DNA from: Azospirillum lipoferum | GTDB taxonomy: Bacteria > Pseudomonadota > Alphaproteobacteria > Azospirillales > Azospirillaceae | Direction of reading: 5' to 3' | Assembly (NCBI RefSeq): GCF_024170005.1 | Contig: NZ_JALJXJ010000004.1 | Location: 434,001 to 498,000 of the forward strand | Length of the DNA: 64,000 nucleotides | Shown: positions 27,495-35,285 of the stretch, piece after piece | Position numbering within the stretch: position 1 is the first letter of the stretch | Layout of the letters: the number at the start of each line of letters is the position of its first letter | Program-made: the position numbers and the translations under genes | Notes under the pieces: generated by a model | The model's database searches: none | Told to the model about the DNA's origin: nothing | What the model saw: only the letters and a program-made list of their open reading frames with translations

Positions 27495-28928
27495 ATGAGA
27501 CAGGCGGTTGCACAGGAGGGGGGAGCGGCGGAGGCGGCGGGCGGGACGGTCAGGTGGGGGCTGGCCGGGCTGGCGCTGGCGATGCTGCTGTCGTCGCTCG
27601 GCGTCAGCATCGCCAATGTCGGGTTGCCGGCGCTGGCGCGGGCCTTCGACGTGCCGTTCCGCGAAGTACAGTGGGTGGTGCTGGCCTATCTGCTGGCGAT
27701 CACCACGCTGATCGTCGGGGTGGGGCGGCTGGGCGACATCGTCGGGCGGCGGCGTCTGCTGCTGACCGGGATCGGCTTGTTCACGGTAGGCTCCGCCGCC
27801 TGCGCCGCCGCGTCCGGTCTGTGGATGCTGGTGGCGGCGCGGGCGGTGCAGGGGTTGGGGGCGGCCGCGATGATGGCGCTCGCCACCGCCTTCGTCGGCG
27901 ATGCGGTGCCGAAGGAGCGGATCGGCCGGGCGATGGGGCTGATGGGAACGACATCGGCGATCGGCACCGCGCTGGGCCCGACGCTGGGCGGCGTGCTGAT
28001 CGCGGCGTTCGGTTGGCCGGCGATCTTCTTGGTCACCGTGCCGCCGGGGCTGGTGGCCTTCCTGCTGGTACGGCGTTACCTGCCGGCCGGCCGGGCGGAG
28101 GCCCGAGTGGAGATGGCAGGCGGAGCGGGGCGGGCACGGGAGAGCTTCGACATTCCCGGCATGCTGATCCTGGCGCTGACGCTGGGGACCTACGCATTGG
28201 CGATGACCGGCGGGCGCAGCGGCTTCGGCTGGTCCGAAATGCTGTTGCTGCTGGCGGCGGCCGGTGGAGCCTGGCTGTTCCTGACGGTGGAGTCCCGGAC
28301 GGCGTCGCCGCTGCTGCGGCTGGAGATGCTGCGCGACCGGGCGTTGCGCGGGCGCTTGGCGATGAACATGCTGGTGGCGACGGTGCTGATGGCGACGCTG
28401 GTGGTGGGGCCGTTCCACCTCGCCCGTGGCCTGGGGCTGGAGACGGGCATGGTCGGCCTCGCCATGTCGGCCGGGCCGCTGGTGTCGGCGTTGACCGGCG
28501 TGCCGGCCGGCCGGGTCGTCGACCGGTTCGGCGCGGCGCGGATGACCATCCTGGGGCTGACCTCGACGACGGTCGGCTGTGTGTTGCTGGCGCTGCTGCC
28601 GGCGACGTTGGGCGTGGTTGGCTATGTCGGGCCGCTTGTCGTCGTCACCGCCGGCTATGCGCTGTTCCAGGCCGCCAACAACACCGCGGTGATGGCGGAT
28701 GTGGAGAAGGACCGACGCGGCGTGGTGTCGGGGGTGCTGAACCTCTCGCGCAATCTGGGGCTGATCACCGGCGCCTCGGTGATGGGGACGGTGTTCACGC
28801 TGGGGGTGGGGGCGGAGATCGCCGCGGCGGCGCCGGACGCTGTTGCGGCGGGAACCCGGACGACCTTCGCCGTCGCGGCGGGGCTGATCGGCGTGGCGCT
28901 TGTCCTCGCAGCCAGGATGCGGCGGTGA
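27495..28928 (+). CDS. MFS transporter, DHA2 (14-TMS) drug-efflux type
   Basis: A 477-residue inner-membrane protein with about 14 hydrophobic helices. Motif A is seen as GRLGDIVGRRRLLLTGI (about 78-94) and motif C-like glycine-rich TM5 as GTALGPTLGGVLIAAFGWPAIFLV. The ANVGLPALARAF start of TM1 is typical of proton-driven DHA2 exporters (EmrB/QacA relatives). The ATG at 27495 has AGGAGAGG upstream. It is divergent from a LysR regulator and likely induced by that protein's ligand; substrate unknown. Confidence 0.93.
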   Translation: MRQAVAQEGGAAEAAGGTVRWGLAGLALAMLLSSLGVSIANVGLPALARAFDVPFREVQWVVLAYLLAITTLIVGVGRLGDIVGRRRLLLTGIGLFTVGSAACAAASGLWMLVAARAVQGLGAAAMMALATAFVGDAVPKERIGRAMGLMGTTSAIGTALGPTLGGVLIAAFGWPAIFLVTVPPGLVAFLLVRRYLPAGRAEARVEMAGGAGRARESFDIPGMLILALTLGTYALAMTGGRSGFGWSEMLLLLAAAGGAWLFLTVESRTASPLLRLEMLRDRALRGRLAMNMLVATVLMATLVVGPFHLARGLGLETGMVGLAMSAGPLVSALTGVPAGRVVDRFGAARMTILGLTSTTVGCVLLALLPATLGVVGYVGPLVVVTAGYALFQAANNTAVMADVEKDRRGVVSGVLNLSRNLGLITGASVMGTVFTLGVGAEIAAAAPDAVAAGTRTTFAVAAGLIGVALVLAARMRR

Positions 28929-29153
28929 GGGGAGGTCGGCGGGCAGGAACAATGTGACCGGGACAATCCCACTGTCTGGCCGTGACTTGTCACACAAACG
29001 ATCGGCAGGTGCGAACGATCTCCATGTGGAACGGCGAACACCCCGGTATCTCAAGGGTTTTTGGAGGTTTTCCGGATACAGAGCGGGGGCTTTCCCCGCC
29101 TGTGGCCGAAAAGATACATCCGATATCGGAAATGTAATGGTGACAATGTTCCG

Positions 29154-29182
29154 TTTGACCCCGCCGATTTCCTCTTCATAAT
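29154..29182 (+). promoter_or_regulatory. Sigma-70-type promoter for the DUF1127 gene
   Basis: TTGACC (29154-29159), a 17-bp spacer and CATAAT (29177-29182): one mismatch from consensus in each hexamer. Transcription would start near 29189, giving a leader of about 45 nt before the ATG at 29234. The rest of the gap 28929-29153 holds no gene; a short GCGGGG...CCCCGC stem near 29086-29103 could end the MFS transcript. Confidence 0.7.
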
Positions 29183-29233
29183 CCTGATTGTCTCGATTGT
29201 TCGAGCGTTGTGCGCCAGATTATGGAGGATCCG

Positions 29234-29485
29234 ATGCGCCAGACCGATGTGACCCGCAGTTCCGGCCTTTACACGGCAGCCCAGGGCGCCGTTCCGGCCG
29301 CCGACCGCGTCACCCGTGTCGCCCGTCGCCCCCTCTGGCGGCTGCTCGACCTGTTGTTTTCCGTGATGGAACGGCGCAAACAACGTCATGCACTCATGGC
29401 GCTCGACGACTATCTGCTGAAGGACATCGGAATCAGCCGGTCCGAGGCGGAGCAGGAGGTGTCGAAGCCGTTCTGGCGGGGATGA
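29234..29485 (+). CDS. DUF1127 small protein
   Basis: An 83-residue protein with the DUF1127 signature at its C-terminus: ALMALDDYLLKDIGISRSEAEQEVSKPFWRG. DUF1127 proteins are small Arg-rich factors abundant in alphaproteobacteria; some bind RNA and influence phosphate or sRNA metabolism, so a post-transcriptional role is possible but not shown here. Residues 35-60 form an amphipathic, hydrophobic-Arg helix (RPLWRLLDLLFSVMERRKQR). The start is the ATG at 29234 with GGAGGA five bases upstream; the ATG in the same frame 12 bases earlier overlaps that site. The GNAT gene begins four bases after the stop. Confidence 0.87.
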   Translation: MRQTDVTRSSGLYTAAQGAVPAADRVTRVARRPLWRLLDLLFSVMERRKQRHALMALDDYLLKDIGISRSEAEQEVSKPFWRG

Positions 29486-29489
29486 GACG

Positions 29490-29939
29490 ATGGCCGATGA
29501 ATCCATTCAGGACCGATCCATTCAGGGACAATCCGTCCAAATCGACTACGCGGTCGAACCGGAGCTGAGCGCGGACGCGTTCATCGACGTTCTGGAACGC
29601 TCCGGGCTGGCGGAACGCCGGCCCGTGGGCGACCGTCCCCGGGTGGAGGCGATGCTGCGCAACGCCGGCCTGATTGTCACCGCAAGGGAGCAGGGCCGGC
29701 TGGTCGGCGTCGCCCGATCGATCACCGACTTCGTCTATTGCTGCTATCTGTCCGACCTCGCCGTCGACCGCGCCCTGCAGGGGCGCGGCATCGGCAAGGA
29801 ACTGATGCGCCGCACCCGCGACGCGATGGGGCCGGGCACCATGTGCCTGCTGCTGTCCGCGCCCGGCGCCATCACCTTCTACGAGACGGCCGGTCTGACG
29901 CGGCACAACCACGCCTTCCTGTTCACCGATCTGGAGTGA
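29490..29939 (+). CDS. GNAT-family N-acetyltransferase
   Basis: A 149-residue acetyl-CoA-dependent acetyltransferase. The acetyl-CoA binding motif is VDRALQGRGIGKELMRRTRDAMG (about 91-113), preceded by strand YLSDLAVD and followed by the FYETAGLTRHNHAFLF C-terminal block. Substrate unknown. Almost certainly cotranscribed with the DUF1127 gene (four-base gap). The N-terminus carries three near-repeats of 15 bp (29501-29545) encoding SIQDR, SIQGQ, SVQID ahead of the conserved fold, a recent slippage-type expansion that is not needed for catalysis. Confidence 0.9.
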   Translation: MADESIQDRSIQGQSVQIDYAVEPELSADAFIDVLERSGLAERRPVGDRPRVEAMLRNAGLIVTAREQGRLVGVARSITDFVYCCYLSDLAVDRALQGRGIGKELMRRTRDAMGPGTMCLLLSAPGAITFYETAGLTRHNHAFLFTDLE

Positions 29940-29991
29940 GCCTTCGGAATCAAGGCTCTGGAATCAAGATAAGGGGGGGAGCACCGCTGCC

Positions 29992-31017
29992 ATGCCCGAC
30001 ATGATCGTCAACAGCGCCGCCGATAGCGGGATCGACACCGCCGGCCTCGCCATCTCCTATGCCGACGTGGCCGGGGCGGCGGAGCGGATCGCCGGCGTCG
30101 CCCACCGCACGCCGGTGCTGACCAGCCGCACCGCCGACACGCTGACCGGCGGCGAACTGCTGTTCAAGTGCGAGAATTTCCAGCGCACCGGCGCCTTCAA
30201 GATCCGCGGCGCCTACAACGCGGTGTCGCGCTTCACCCCGGTGCAGCGCGCGCTGGGCGTCGTCGCCTATTCGTCGGGCAACCACGCCCAGGCGCTGGCG
30301 CTGGCGGCATCGATGCTGAAGGTGAAGTCCACCATTGTCATGCCGCAGGACGCCCCGGCGGCCAAGCTGGCGGCGACGCGCGGCTATGGCGCCGACGTGG
30401 TGCTGTACGACCGCTATGCCGAGCCGCCGGACGCCGCCGTCGCCCGCGTGCTGGAGGAGCGGGGCGGCGTCCTGATCCCGCCCTTCGACCATCCGCATGT
30501 GATGGCCGGCCAGGGCACCGTCGCCAAGGAGCTGATCGAGGAGGCGGGAGAGACGGGCGGGCCGCTCGACCTGCTGGTGGTGCCGACCGGCGGCGGCGGG
30601 CTGCTGTCCGGCTGCGTCATCGCCGCCAGGACGCTCAATCCCGGCTGCCGCGTCGTCGGGGTCGAGCCGGAGGCCGGCAACGATGCCCAGCAGAGCCTGC
30701 GCAGCGGCGCCATCGTCCGCATCGACGCGCCGAAGACCATCGCCGACGGCGCCCAGAGCCGCGCGGTCGGTCAGCTGACCTTCCCGGTGATCCAGCGGCT
30801 GGTCGACGACATCGTGACCGTCACCGACGACCAGCTGGTCGACGCCATGCGCTTCTTCGCCAGCCGGATGAAGATGCTGGTCGAGCCGACCGGCTGCCTC
30901 GCCGCCGCCGCGGTGCTGTCAGGCAAGTTCGACGTGCGCGGCAAGCGCGTCGGCATCGTCGTCACCGGCGGCAACGTCGACCTCGCCCGCTTCGCCTCGC
31001 TGGTGCAGGCGGGCTGA
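29992..31017 (+). CDS. PLP-dependent threonine/serine dehydratase (serine racemase / threo-3-hydroxyaspartate ammonia-lyase type)
   Basis: Fold-type II PLP enzyme of 341 residues. The Schiff-base lysine is Lys70 in RTGAFKIRGAYN, the carboxylate-binding loop is SSGNHAQALA (about 95-104), and the phosphate loop is PTGGGGLLSG. It lacks the C-terminal ACT regulatory domain of biosynthetic IlvA, so it is the short catabolic type that deaminates serine, threonine or 3-hydroxyaspartate, or racemises serine. The start ATG at 29992 has AGGGGGGAG upstream. It precedes a PhzF-family gene on the same strand by 52 bp. Confidence 0.9.
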   Translation: MPDMIVNSAADSGIDTAGLAISYADVAGAAERIAGVAHRTPVLTSRTADTLTGGELLFKCENFQRTGAFKIRGAYNAVSRFTPVQRALGVVAYSSGNHAQALALAASMLKVKSTIVMPQDAPAAKLAATRGYGADVVLYDRYAEPPDAAVARVLEERGGVLIPPFDHPHVMAGQGTVAKELIEEAGETGGPLDLLVVPTGGGGLLSGCVIAARTLNPGCRVVGVEPEAGNDAQQSLRSGAIVRIDAPKTIADGAQSRAVGQLTFPVIQRLVDDIVTVTDDQLVDAMRFFASRMKMLVEPTGCLAAAAVLSGKFDVRGKRVGIVVTGGNVDLARFASLVQAG

Positions 31018-31069
31018 ACGCCCTTTTCCTGCGAATTGCATTCCCCCGAAACGTAAGGGATCCCTATTC

Positions 31070-31876
31070 ATGACCGGGAAAGCCATGCGCCTGCCCATCT
31101 ATCAGGTCGATGCCTTCACCGACCGTGTCTTCGCCGGCAACCCGGCGGCGGTGGTGCCGCTGGAGTCCTGGCTGCCCGATGCGCAGCTCCAGGCCATCGC
31201 GGCGGAGAACAATCTGGCGGAGACCGCCTTCTTCATCCGCAGCGGTGAGGAATATGAGCTGCGCTGGTTCACCCCGGCGGTGGAGGTCGAGCTGTGCGGC
31301 CATGCCACGCTGGCGACCGCCTTCGTCATCTCCACGATTCTGGAGCCGGGGCGCGAGCGCATGGAGTTCGCCACCCGGCAGGCCGGCACGCTGACCGTCA
31401 CCCGCGACGGCGAGCGCTACACGCTGGACTTCCCCAACCGCCCGCCCGAGCCGGCGGAGAACCCCGACCCCAACCTGCTGGCCGCATTGGGCGGTCCGGC
31501 ACCGGTCGCGGTGTTGAGCGGGCGCGACTATCTGGTGGTCTATGAGTCGGCCGACGCGGTGAGGGCGCTGGCGCCGGACATGGCGCTGTTGTCGAAGCTG
31601 GACCTGTTCGCCGTCTGCGTCACCGCACCGGGTGAGGGCGGGGTCGATTTCGTGTCGCGCCTGTTCGCCCCGGCCCAGGGCATCCCGGAGGATCCGGTCA
31701 CCGGCTCCACCCACTGCATGCTGACGCCTTACTGGGCGGAGCGGCTGGGCAAGACGGTGCTGACGGCGCGTCAGGTCTCGGCCCGCGGCGGCGACCTGCT
31801 GTGCGAACTGGCCGGCGACCGGGTGAAGATCGGCGGGCAGGCGGTGCTGTATCTTGAAGGCTCGATCCGGGTGTGA
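31070..31876 (+). CDS. PhzF-family isomerase
   Basis: A 268-residue protein of the PhzF/diaminopimelate-epimerase fold. The N-terminal IYQVDAFTDRVFAGNPAAVV and the catalytic-acid block NNLAETAFFI (Glu51) match, as do the second-domain LCGHATLATAFV and DPVTGSTHCMLTPYW glycine/His segments. PhzF itself isomerises dihydro-hydroxyanthranilate in phenazine synthesis; no other phenazine genes are here, so this is one of the many homologues of unknown substrate. Start at ATG 31070; an in-frame ATG at 31085 is possible. The VOC gene follows after seven bases, suggesting an operon 29992-32607. Confidence 0.92.
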   Translation: MTGKAMRLPIYQVDAFTDRVFAGNPAAVVPLESWLPDAQLQAIAAENNLAETAFFIRSGEEYELRWFTPAVEVELCGHATLATAFVISTILEPGRERMEFATRQAGTLTVTRDGERYTLDFPNRPPEPAENPDPNLLAALGGPAPVAVLSGRDYLVVYESADAVRALAPDMALLSKLDLFAVCVTAPGEGGVDFVSRLFAPAQGIPEDPVTGSTHCMLTPYWAERLGKTVLTARQVSARGGDLLCELAGDRVKIGGQAVLYLEGSIRV

Positions 31877-31883
31877 GGGAGTG

Positions 31884-32270
31884 ATGACCGTTCAGTTCGA
31901 GCGGGTGGCACCGATCCTGCCGGTGCGGGATGTGCGGGCGGCACTCGCCCACTATTGGCAGCTCGGTTTCACGGTGACCGCCTATGACGATGACGCCGCG
32001 GATCCCGTTTATGGGTTTCTCGATTGGGGCGGGGTGAGCCTGCATCTGACGCGGGTTCCCGACCTGGATCCGGAACGCTCGGTCGTCGCCTGCTACCTCT
32101 ATGTCAGCGACGCCGACGCCCTGCACACGGCGTGGACGGCCGCGAAGGTGGGTGGGCGGCTGACGGCGGTGTCCGACACGCCCTATGGGTTGCGCGAGTT
32201 CGCCCATATCGATCCGGACGGCAATCTGCTGCGGGTCGGTGCGGAAGCGGGGAGGGACGGCGATGGCTGA
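31884..32270 (+). CDS. VOC-superfamily protein (glyoxalase/bleomycin-resistance fold)
   Basis: A 128-residue vicinal-oxygen-chelate protein built of paired beta-alpha-beta units: ILPVRDVRAALAHYWQLGFTVTAY at the start, then YGFLDWGGVSLHLTRV, and YGLREFAHIDPDGNLLRVG at the end with a typical terminal metal-ligand-like EF.HIDPDGN. It resembles bleomycin-binding resistance proteins more than glyoxalase I. Ligand unknown. Start ATG at 31884, seven bases after the phzF-like stop; its last eight bases overlap the next gene (ATGGCTGA), indicating translational coupling. Confidence 0.88.
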   Translation: MTVQFERVAPILPVRDVRAALAHYWQLGFTVTAYDDDAADPVYGFLDWGGVSLHLTRVPDLDPERSVVACYLYVSDADALHTAWTAAKVGGRLTAVSDTPYGLREFAHIDPDGNLLRVGAEAGRDGDG

Positions 32271-32607
32271 CGATACGGTTCTTCTGTTCTCCTACGGCAC
32301 CTTGCAGCAGGAGAATGTGCAGCTGGCGTCCTTCGGCCGGCGGCTCGCCGGGCGGGCGGACGCCATGCCCGGCTATCGCCGCGACATGCTGGAGATCACC
32401 GACCCGGAGGTGATCCGCACCAGCGGCAAGCGCTTCCACCCCGTGGTCAGCGAAAGCGGCGATCCGGCCGACGAGGTCGCCGGCATGCTGTTCGAGATTA
32501 CCCCGGAAGAACTGGCCGCTGCCGATTCCTACGAGGTCGCGGATTACAGGCGCGTCATGGTCCGGCTGAAGTCCGGGGCGGAGGCCTGGGTGTATGTGAA
32601 GGCGTGA
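32263..32607 (+). CDS. Gamma-glutamylcyclotransferase (AIG2-like) family protein
   Basis: A 114-residue protein of the GGCT/AIG2 fold. FSYGTLQQENVQLASFGR matches the N-terminal substrate loop (Y-G-T/S-L), and DEVAGMLFEITPEELAAADSYE matches the central block that carries the family's catalytic glutamate. Members cyclise gamma-glutamyl compounds to 5-oxoproline or act on related amides; this substrate is unknown. It starts inside the end of the VOC gene and is last in the run beginning at 29992. It is convergent with the MarR-GNAT gene (seven bases apart). Confidence 0.88.
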   Translation: MADDTVLLFSYGTLQQENVQLASFGRRLAGRADAMPGYRRDMLEITDPEVIRTSGKRFHPVVSESGDPADEVAGMLFEITPEELAAADSYEVADYRRVMVRLKSGAEAWVYVKA

Positions 32608-32614
32608 GACGCCG

Positions 32615-33595
32615 TCAGGACCGGCGGGGCCGGACGAAGGATTGCTCGGTCACCTCGGTGCCCCATTGGTCGCCCGGCGATTCGGCGGCGAGGATGAAGC
32701 CGGCAGCTTCATAGAGGCGCCGGGCGGCGTCCAGACCGCGGAAGGTCCAGAGCCGGGTTTCGGCGAAACCGCTGCGGTCGGCGAAGGCCAGCGCTTCGTC
32801 GAGCAGCCGCCGGCCCACCCCGCCGCCGCGCCGCCCGTCCTCGACGATGAACCAGCGCAGATGGGCGATGCGGGGAGCCGGCGCGGCGCCGGACAGATCC
32901 TCGCCGTCGATGGCGATGGTGCCGACGATGCGGTCGCCGTCCAGCGCCGTCCAGACGGCGTTGTCGGGACGGTCGAGCCGCGGCAGGAAATCCGCCAGCC
33001 CGGCGGCGACCCTGCTTTCGAAGACGGCACCAAAGCCATGGGCACGGGCGTAGAATTGCGCATGCATGTCCACCGCCCGGCCGATCAGTCCAGGCCGATA
33101 GCCGCGTTCGATGCGCACGGCCGGAGGAGTCGCCACCCTCGGTCCGCCGCCGGCCGCGGCCCGGCGGGCATGCAGGGCATCCGCGTACAGCCGCAATCCC
33201 TCCACCACCATGGCATGGTCGGTGGCCGGCAGGCAGGCCAGCGCGCTGCCGACCTGTTCCTGGGCGAAGGCGTCGATGGCGGCCAGCGTCCGCCGCCCCT
33301 GGACGGTCAGGGTGAGCCGTTTCGCCCGTCCGTCCGTATCGCTGCTTTCCTCCGTCAGTTCCCCGCCGTCGATGAGCTTGCGCAGCATCCGGCTGACGCT
33401 GGATTTCTCCAGATTCAGCCGATCGCACAGGTCGGTCGCGGTCAGGCCGCTCCGGTTGCCGATCTCGATCAGCGCATGCACGGCCGAGGCCGGCAGTTCC
33501 GTTCCGGCCAGCGTCGGCTTCATGAAGCCAAGTTCGCGCACGATCCGGCGCGACGCGTCGCGGATCGGCAGGACGGCATCCTTGGTGACAGGCAT
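32615..33595 (-). CDS. MarR-family regulator fused to a GNAT acetyltransferase
   Basis: A 326-residue two-domain protein. Residues 20-130 are a MarR winged helix (IGNRSGLTATDLCDRLNLEKSSVSRMLRKLIDGGEL, with the wing RAKRLTLTVQG). Residues 155-320 are a GNAT domain (FIVEDGRRGGGVGRRLLDEALAFADRSGF as the acetyl-CoA loop, and RRLYEAAGFILAAE). Such fusions are known in actinobacteria and proteobacteria; ligand and acetyl acceptor are not known for this one. I place the start at the ATG at 33595 because a 15-bp palindrome (33612-33626) lies where the promoter or leader should be; an ATG at 33610 is possible, while the longer frame would run through the operator. Confidence 0.88.
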   Translation of the reverse strand: MPVTKDAVLPIRDASRRIVRELGFMKPTLAGTELPASAVHALIEIGNRSGLTATDLCDRLNLEKSSVSRMLRKLIDGGELTEESSDTDGRAKRLTLTVQGRRTLAAIDAFAQEQVGSALACLPATDHAMVVEGLRLYADALHARRAAAGGGPRVATPPAVRIERGYRPGLIGRAVDMHAQFYARAHGFGAVFESRVAAGLADFLPRLDRPDNAVWTALDGDRIVGTIAIDGEDLSGAAPAPRIAHLRWFIVEDGRRGGGVGRRLLDEALAFADRSGFAETRLWTFRGLDAARRLYEAAGFILAAESPGDQWGTEVTEQSFVRPRRS

Positions 33596-33611
33596 GATTG
33601 GTCCGCACATG

Positions 33612-33626
33612 GTTGTATCATACAAC
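33612..33626. promoter_or_regulatory. MarR-type palindromic operator in front of the MarR-GNAT gene
   Basis: GTTGTAT-C-ATACAAC, a perfect palindrome of 7-bp arms, 17 bp upstream of the proposed start. The TTGTATnATACAA form is the usual one for MarR-family autoregulation. Confidence 0.75.
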
Positions 33627-33669
33627 TATGTGCGGAAAGGACGGCGTCTGTAAAGGCGCGATGGTGGTG

Positions 33670-34203
33670 TCACATGACTTTCTCGAAGCGGAACATCTCG
33701 CCGCCGCCGGGCAGGCCGGAGGGCCCAGGGGAATGCGGGTCCGGATGGCGGTCGCTGAAGAACTCGACGATCCTGAAGCCGCACTTGTTCACGTAGAAGT
33801 GAATGTTGCGCTTCTCGAAATAGGGCGTGTGGGTCTGCCAGACGCGGGTCCGGGGATAGCGCTGCTCGATCGCCGTCCAGGCCTTGAAGCCCAGGCCGCG
33901 GCCATGGTCCCGCGACGAGATGAAGAAGAGGTCCAGCGAATTGCGGTGGGTCTCGTCGTCGATCATCAGGACGGCGCCGCCGATTTTTTCGCCGCCGCAC
34001 AGGATGTGCAGCACCACCGCGTCCGGAGACTCCATGGAGTGGTCGAGATCCTCGGCGGACGGAATCGAGCCCTCCGTCACGGCTCCGAACTCCTCGATGA
34101 CCGCTACCGCGAAGGCGTCCTCCATCTGCCGCTTGAAAGCCGGCAGGTCGCCCGGATCGACGACCGCGAGCGTGACTTCGCTATCCTGCATCGTTCCCGT
34201 CAT
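33670..34203 (-). CDS. GNAT-like N-acetyltransferase
   Basis: A 177-residue protein. The acetyl-CoA loop is degenerate-looking but present as FFISSRDHGRGLGFKAWTAIEQRYP (about 92-116), followed by WQTHTPYFEKRNIHFYVNKCGFRIVEFF, which matches the C-terminal GNAT half (asparagine-ligand and 'FYxxxGF' elements). The substrate is unknown. Start at the ATG at 34203, with an in-frame ATG four codons later. It lies directly downstream of rpoH on the same strand (30 bp), so it may be read with it. Confidence 0.85.
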   Translation of the reverse strand: MTGTMQDSEVTLAVVDPGDLPAFKRQMEDAFAVAVIEEFGAVTEGSIPSAEDLDHSMESPDAVVLHILCGGEKIGGAVLMIDDETHRNSLDLFFISSRDHGRGLGFKAWTAIEQRYPRTRVWQTHTPYFEKRNIHFYVNKCGFRIVEFFSDRHPDPHSPGPSGLPGGGEMFRFEKVM

Positions 34204-34233
34204 GACTCTGTAGCGGGGGCGGGGGGGCGTGCC

Positions 34234-35124
34234 TTACGCCTCGGTCTCCATCTTCTGGTCCACCGCGGCGGCCTTGATTGCCTTTTGCAGCTTCTCGAAG
34301 GCGCGGACCTCGATCTGGCGGACGCGCTCGCGGCTGATGCCGTATTTCTGCGACAGATCCTCCAGCGTCGTCGGCGCCTCGCGCAGGCGGCGTTCGGTCA
34401 GGATGTCGCGTTCGCGGTCGTTCAGCGCGGTCATGGCGTTCGCCAGCAGCTTGCGGCGCTTGCCCAGCTCCTCGCGGTCGGCCAGCGTGATTTCCTGGCT
34501 GGCGCTCTCGTCGACCAGGAAATCCTGCCATTCGCCCTCGCTCTCCGCCCGCAGCGGCGCGTTCAGCGAATGGTCGGGGCTGGCGAGGCGCCGGTTCATG
34601 TTGACGACGTCCTGTTCCGGCACGTCCAGCTTGGTGGCGATGGCCTGGACCTGTTCGGGAGACAGGTCGCCCTCCTCGATCGCCTGCATCTGGCCCTTCA
34701 GCCGGCGCAGGTTGAAGAACAGCTTCTTCTGGGCGGCGGTGGTGCCCATCTTCACCAGTGACCAGCTGTGCAGGATATATTCCTGGATCGCCGCGCGAAT
34801 CCACCACATGGCGTAGGTCGCCAGCCGGAAGCCGCGGTCGGGGTCGAAGCGCTTCACCGCCTGCATCATGCCGACATTGCCCTCGGAGATCAGCTCCGAC
34901 AGCGGCAGGCCGTAACCGCGGTAGCCCATGGCGATCTTGGCCACCAGCCGCAGATGGCTGGTGACGAGCTGGTGGGCGGCGCCGGAATCCTCATGCTGCT
35001 GCCAGCTCTTGGCGAGCATGTATTCCCGCTCCGGCTCCAGCATCGGGAACTTGCGGATCTCCTGGAGATAGCGGGACAGATTGCTTTCTGACCCGATCGC
35101 CGGAAGGTTGGATGCCGTCGCCAT
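34234..35124 (-). CDS. rpoH: RNA polymerase heat-shock sigma factor (sigma-32)
   Basis: A 296-residue group-3 sigma factor that directs RNA polymerase to heat-shock promoters. Region 2 is seen as YGLPLSELISEGNVGMMQAV and FDPDRGFRLATYAMWWIRAAIQEYI (71-116), the RpoH box as QKKLFFNLRR (132-141), and region 4.2 as TTLEDLSQKYGISRERVRQIEVRAFEKLQ near the C-terminus. The RpoH box separates it from RpoD and other sigmas. The ATG at 35124 has AGGAGAGGGG eight bases upstream. The leader (to about 35280) is long enough for regulated translation, but I see no clear thermosensor. Many Rhodospirillales have several rpoH genes. Confidence 0.95.
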   Translation of the reverse strand: MATASNLPAIGSESNLSRYLQEIRKFPMLEPEREYMLAKSWQQHEDSGAAHQLVTSHLRLVAKIAMGYRGYGLPLSELISEGNVGMMQAVKRFDPDRGFRLATYAMWWIRAAIQEYILHSWSLVKMGTTAAQKKLFFNLRRLKGQMQAIEEGDLSPEQVQAIATKLDVPEQDVVNMNRRLASPDHSLNAPLRAESEGEWQDFLVDESASQEITLADREELGKRRKLLANAMTALNDRERDILTERRLREAPTTLEDLSQKYGISRERVRQIEVRAFEKLQKAIKAAAVDQKMETEA

Positions 35125-35285
35125 GGTAAAACCCCTCTCCTGACAGCCGGCATTCCCATCCGAAGGATTTCAGGGGCCGCCGCCGTTCTTCAGCGCGGGT
35201 TCCATAGGCCCCTCGCAATGAGCGGGCGAAGGAACCTCGCCATTGACGGTGAGTCTAACCAAGAAACATTTCCCGGTGTACCGTT

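Noticed and set aside
31070..31876. A phenazine biosynthesis cluster
   Set aside because: A lone PhzF-family gene among unrelated enzymes; none of phzA-E/G is present.
35125..35285. A heat-shock RNA thermometer in the rpoH leader
   Set aside because: No hairpin clearly masks the ribosome site by eye; folding software would be needed.
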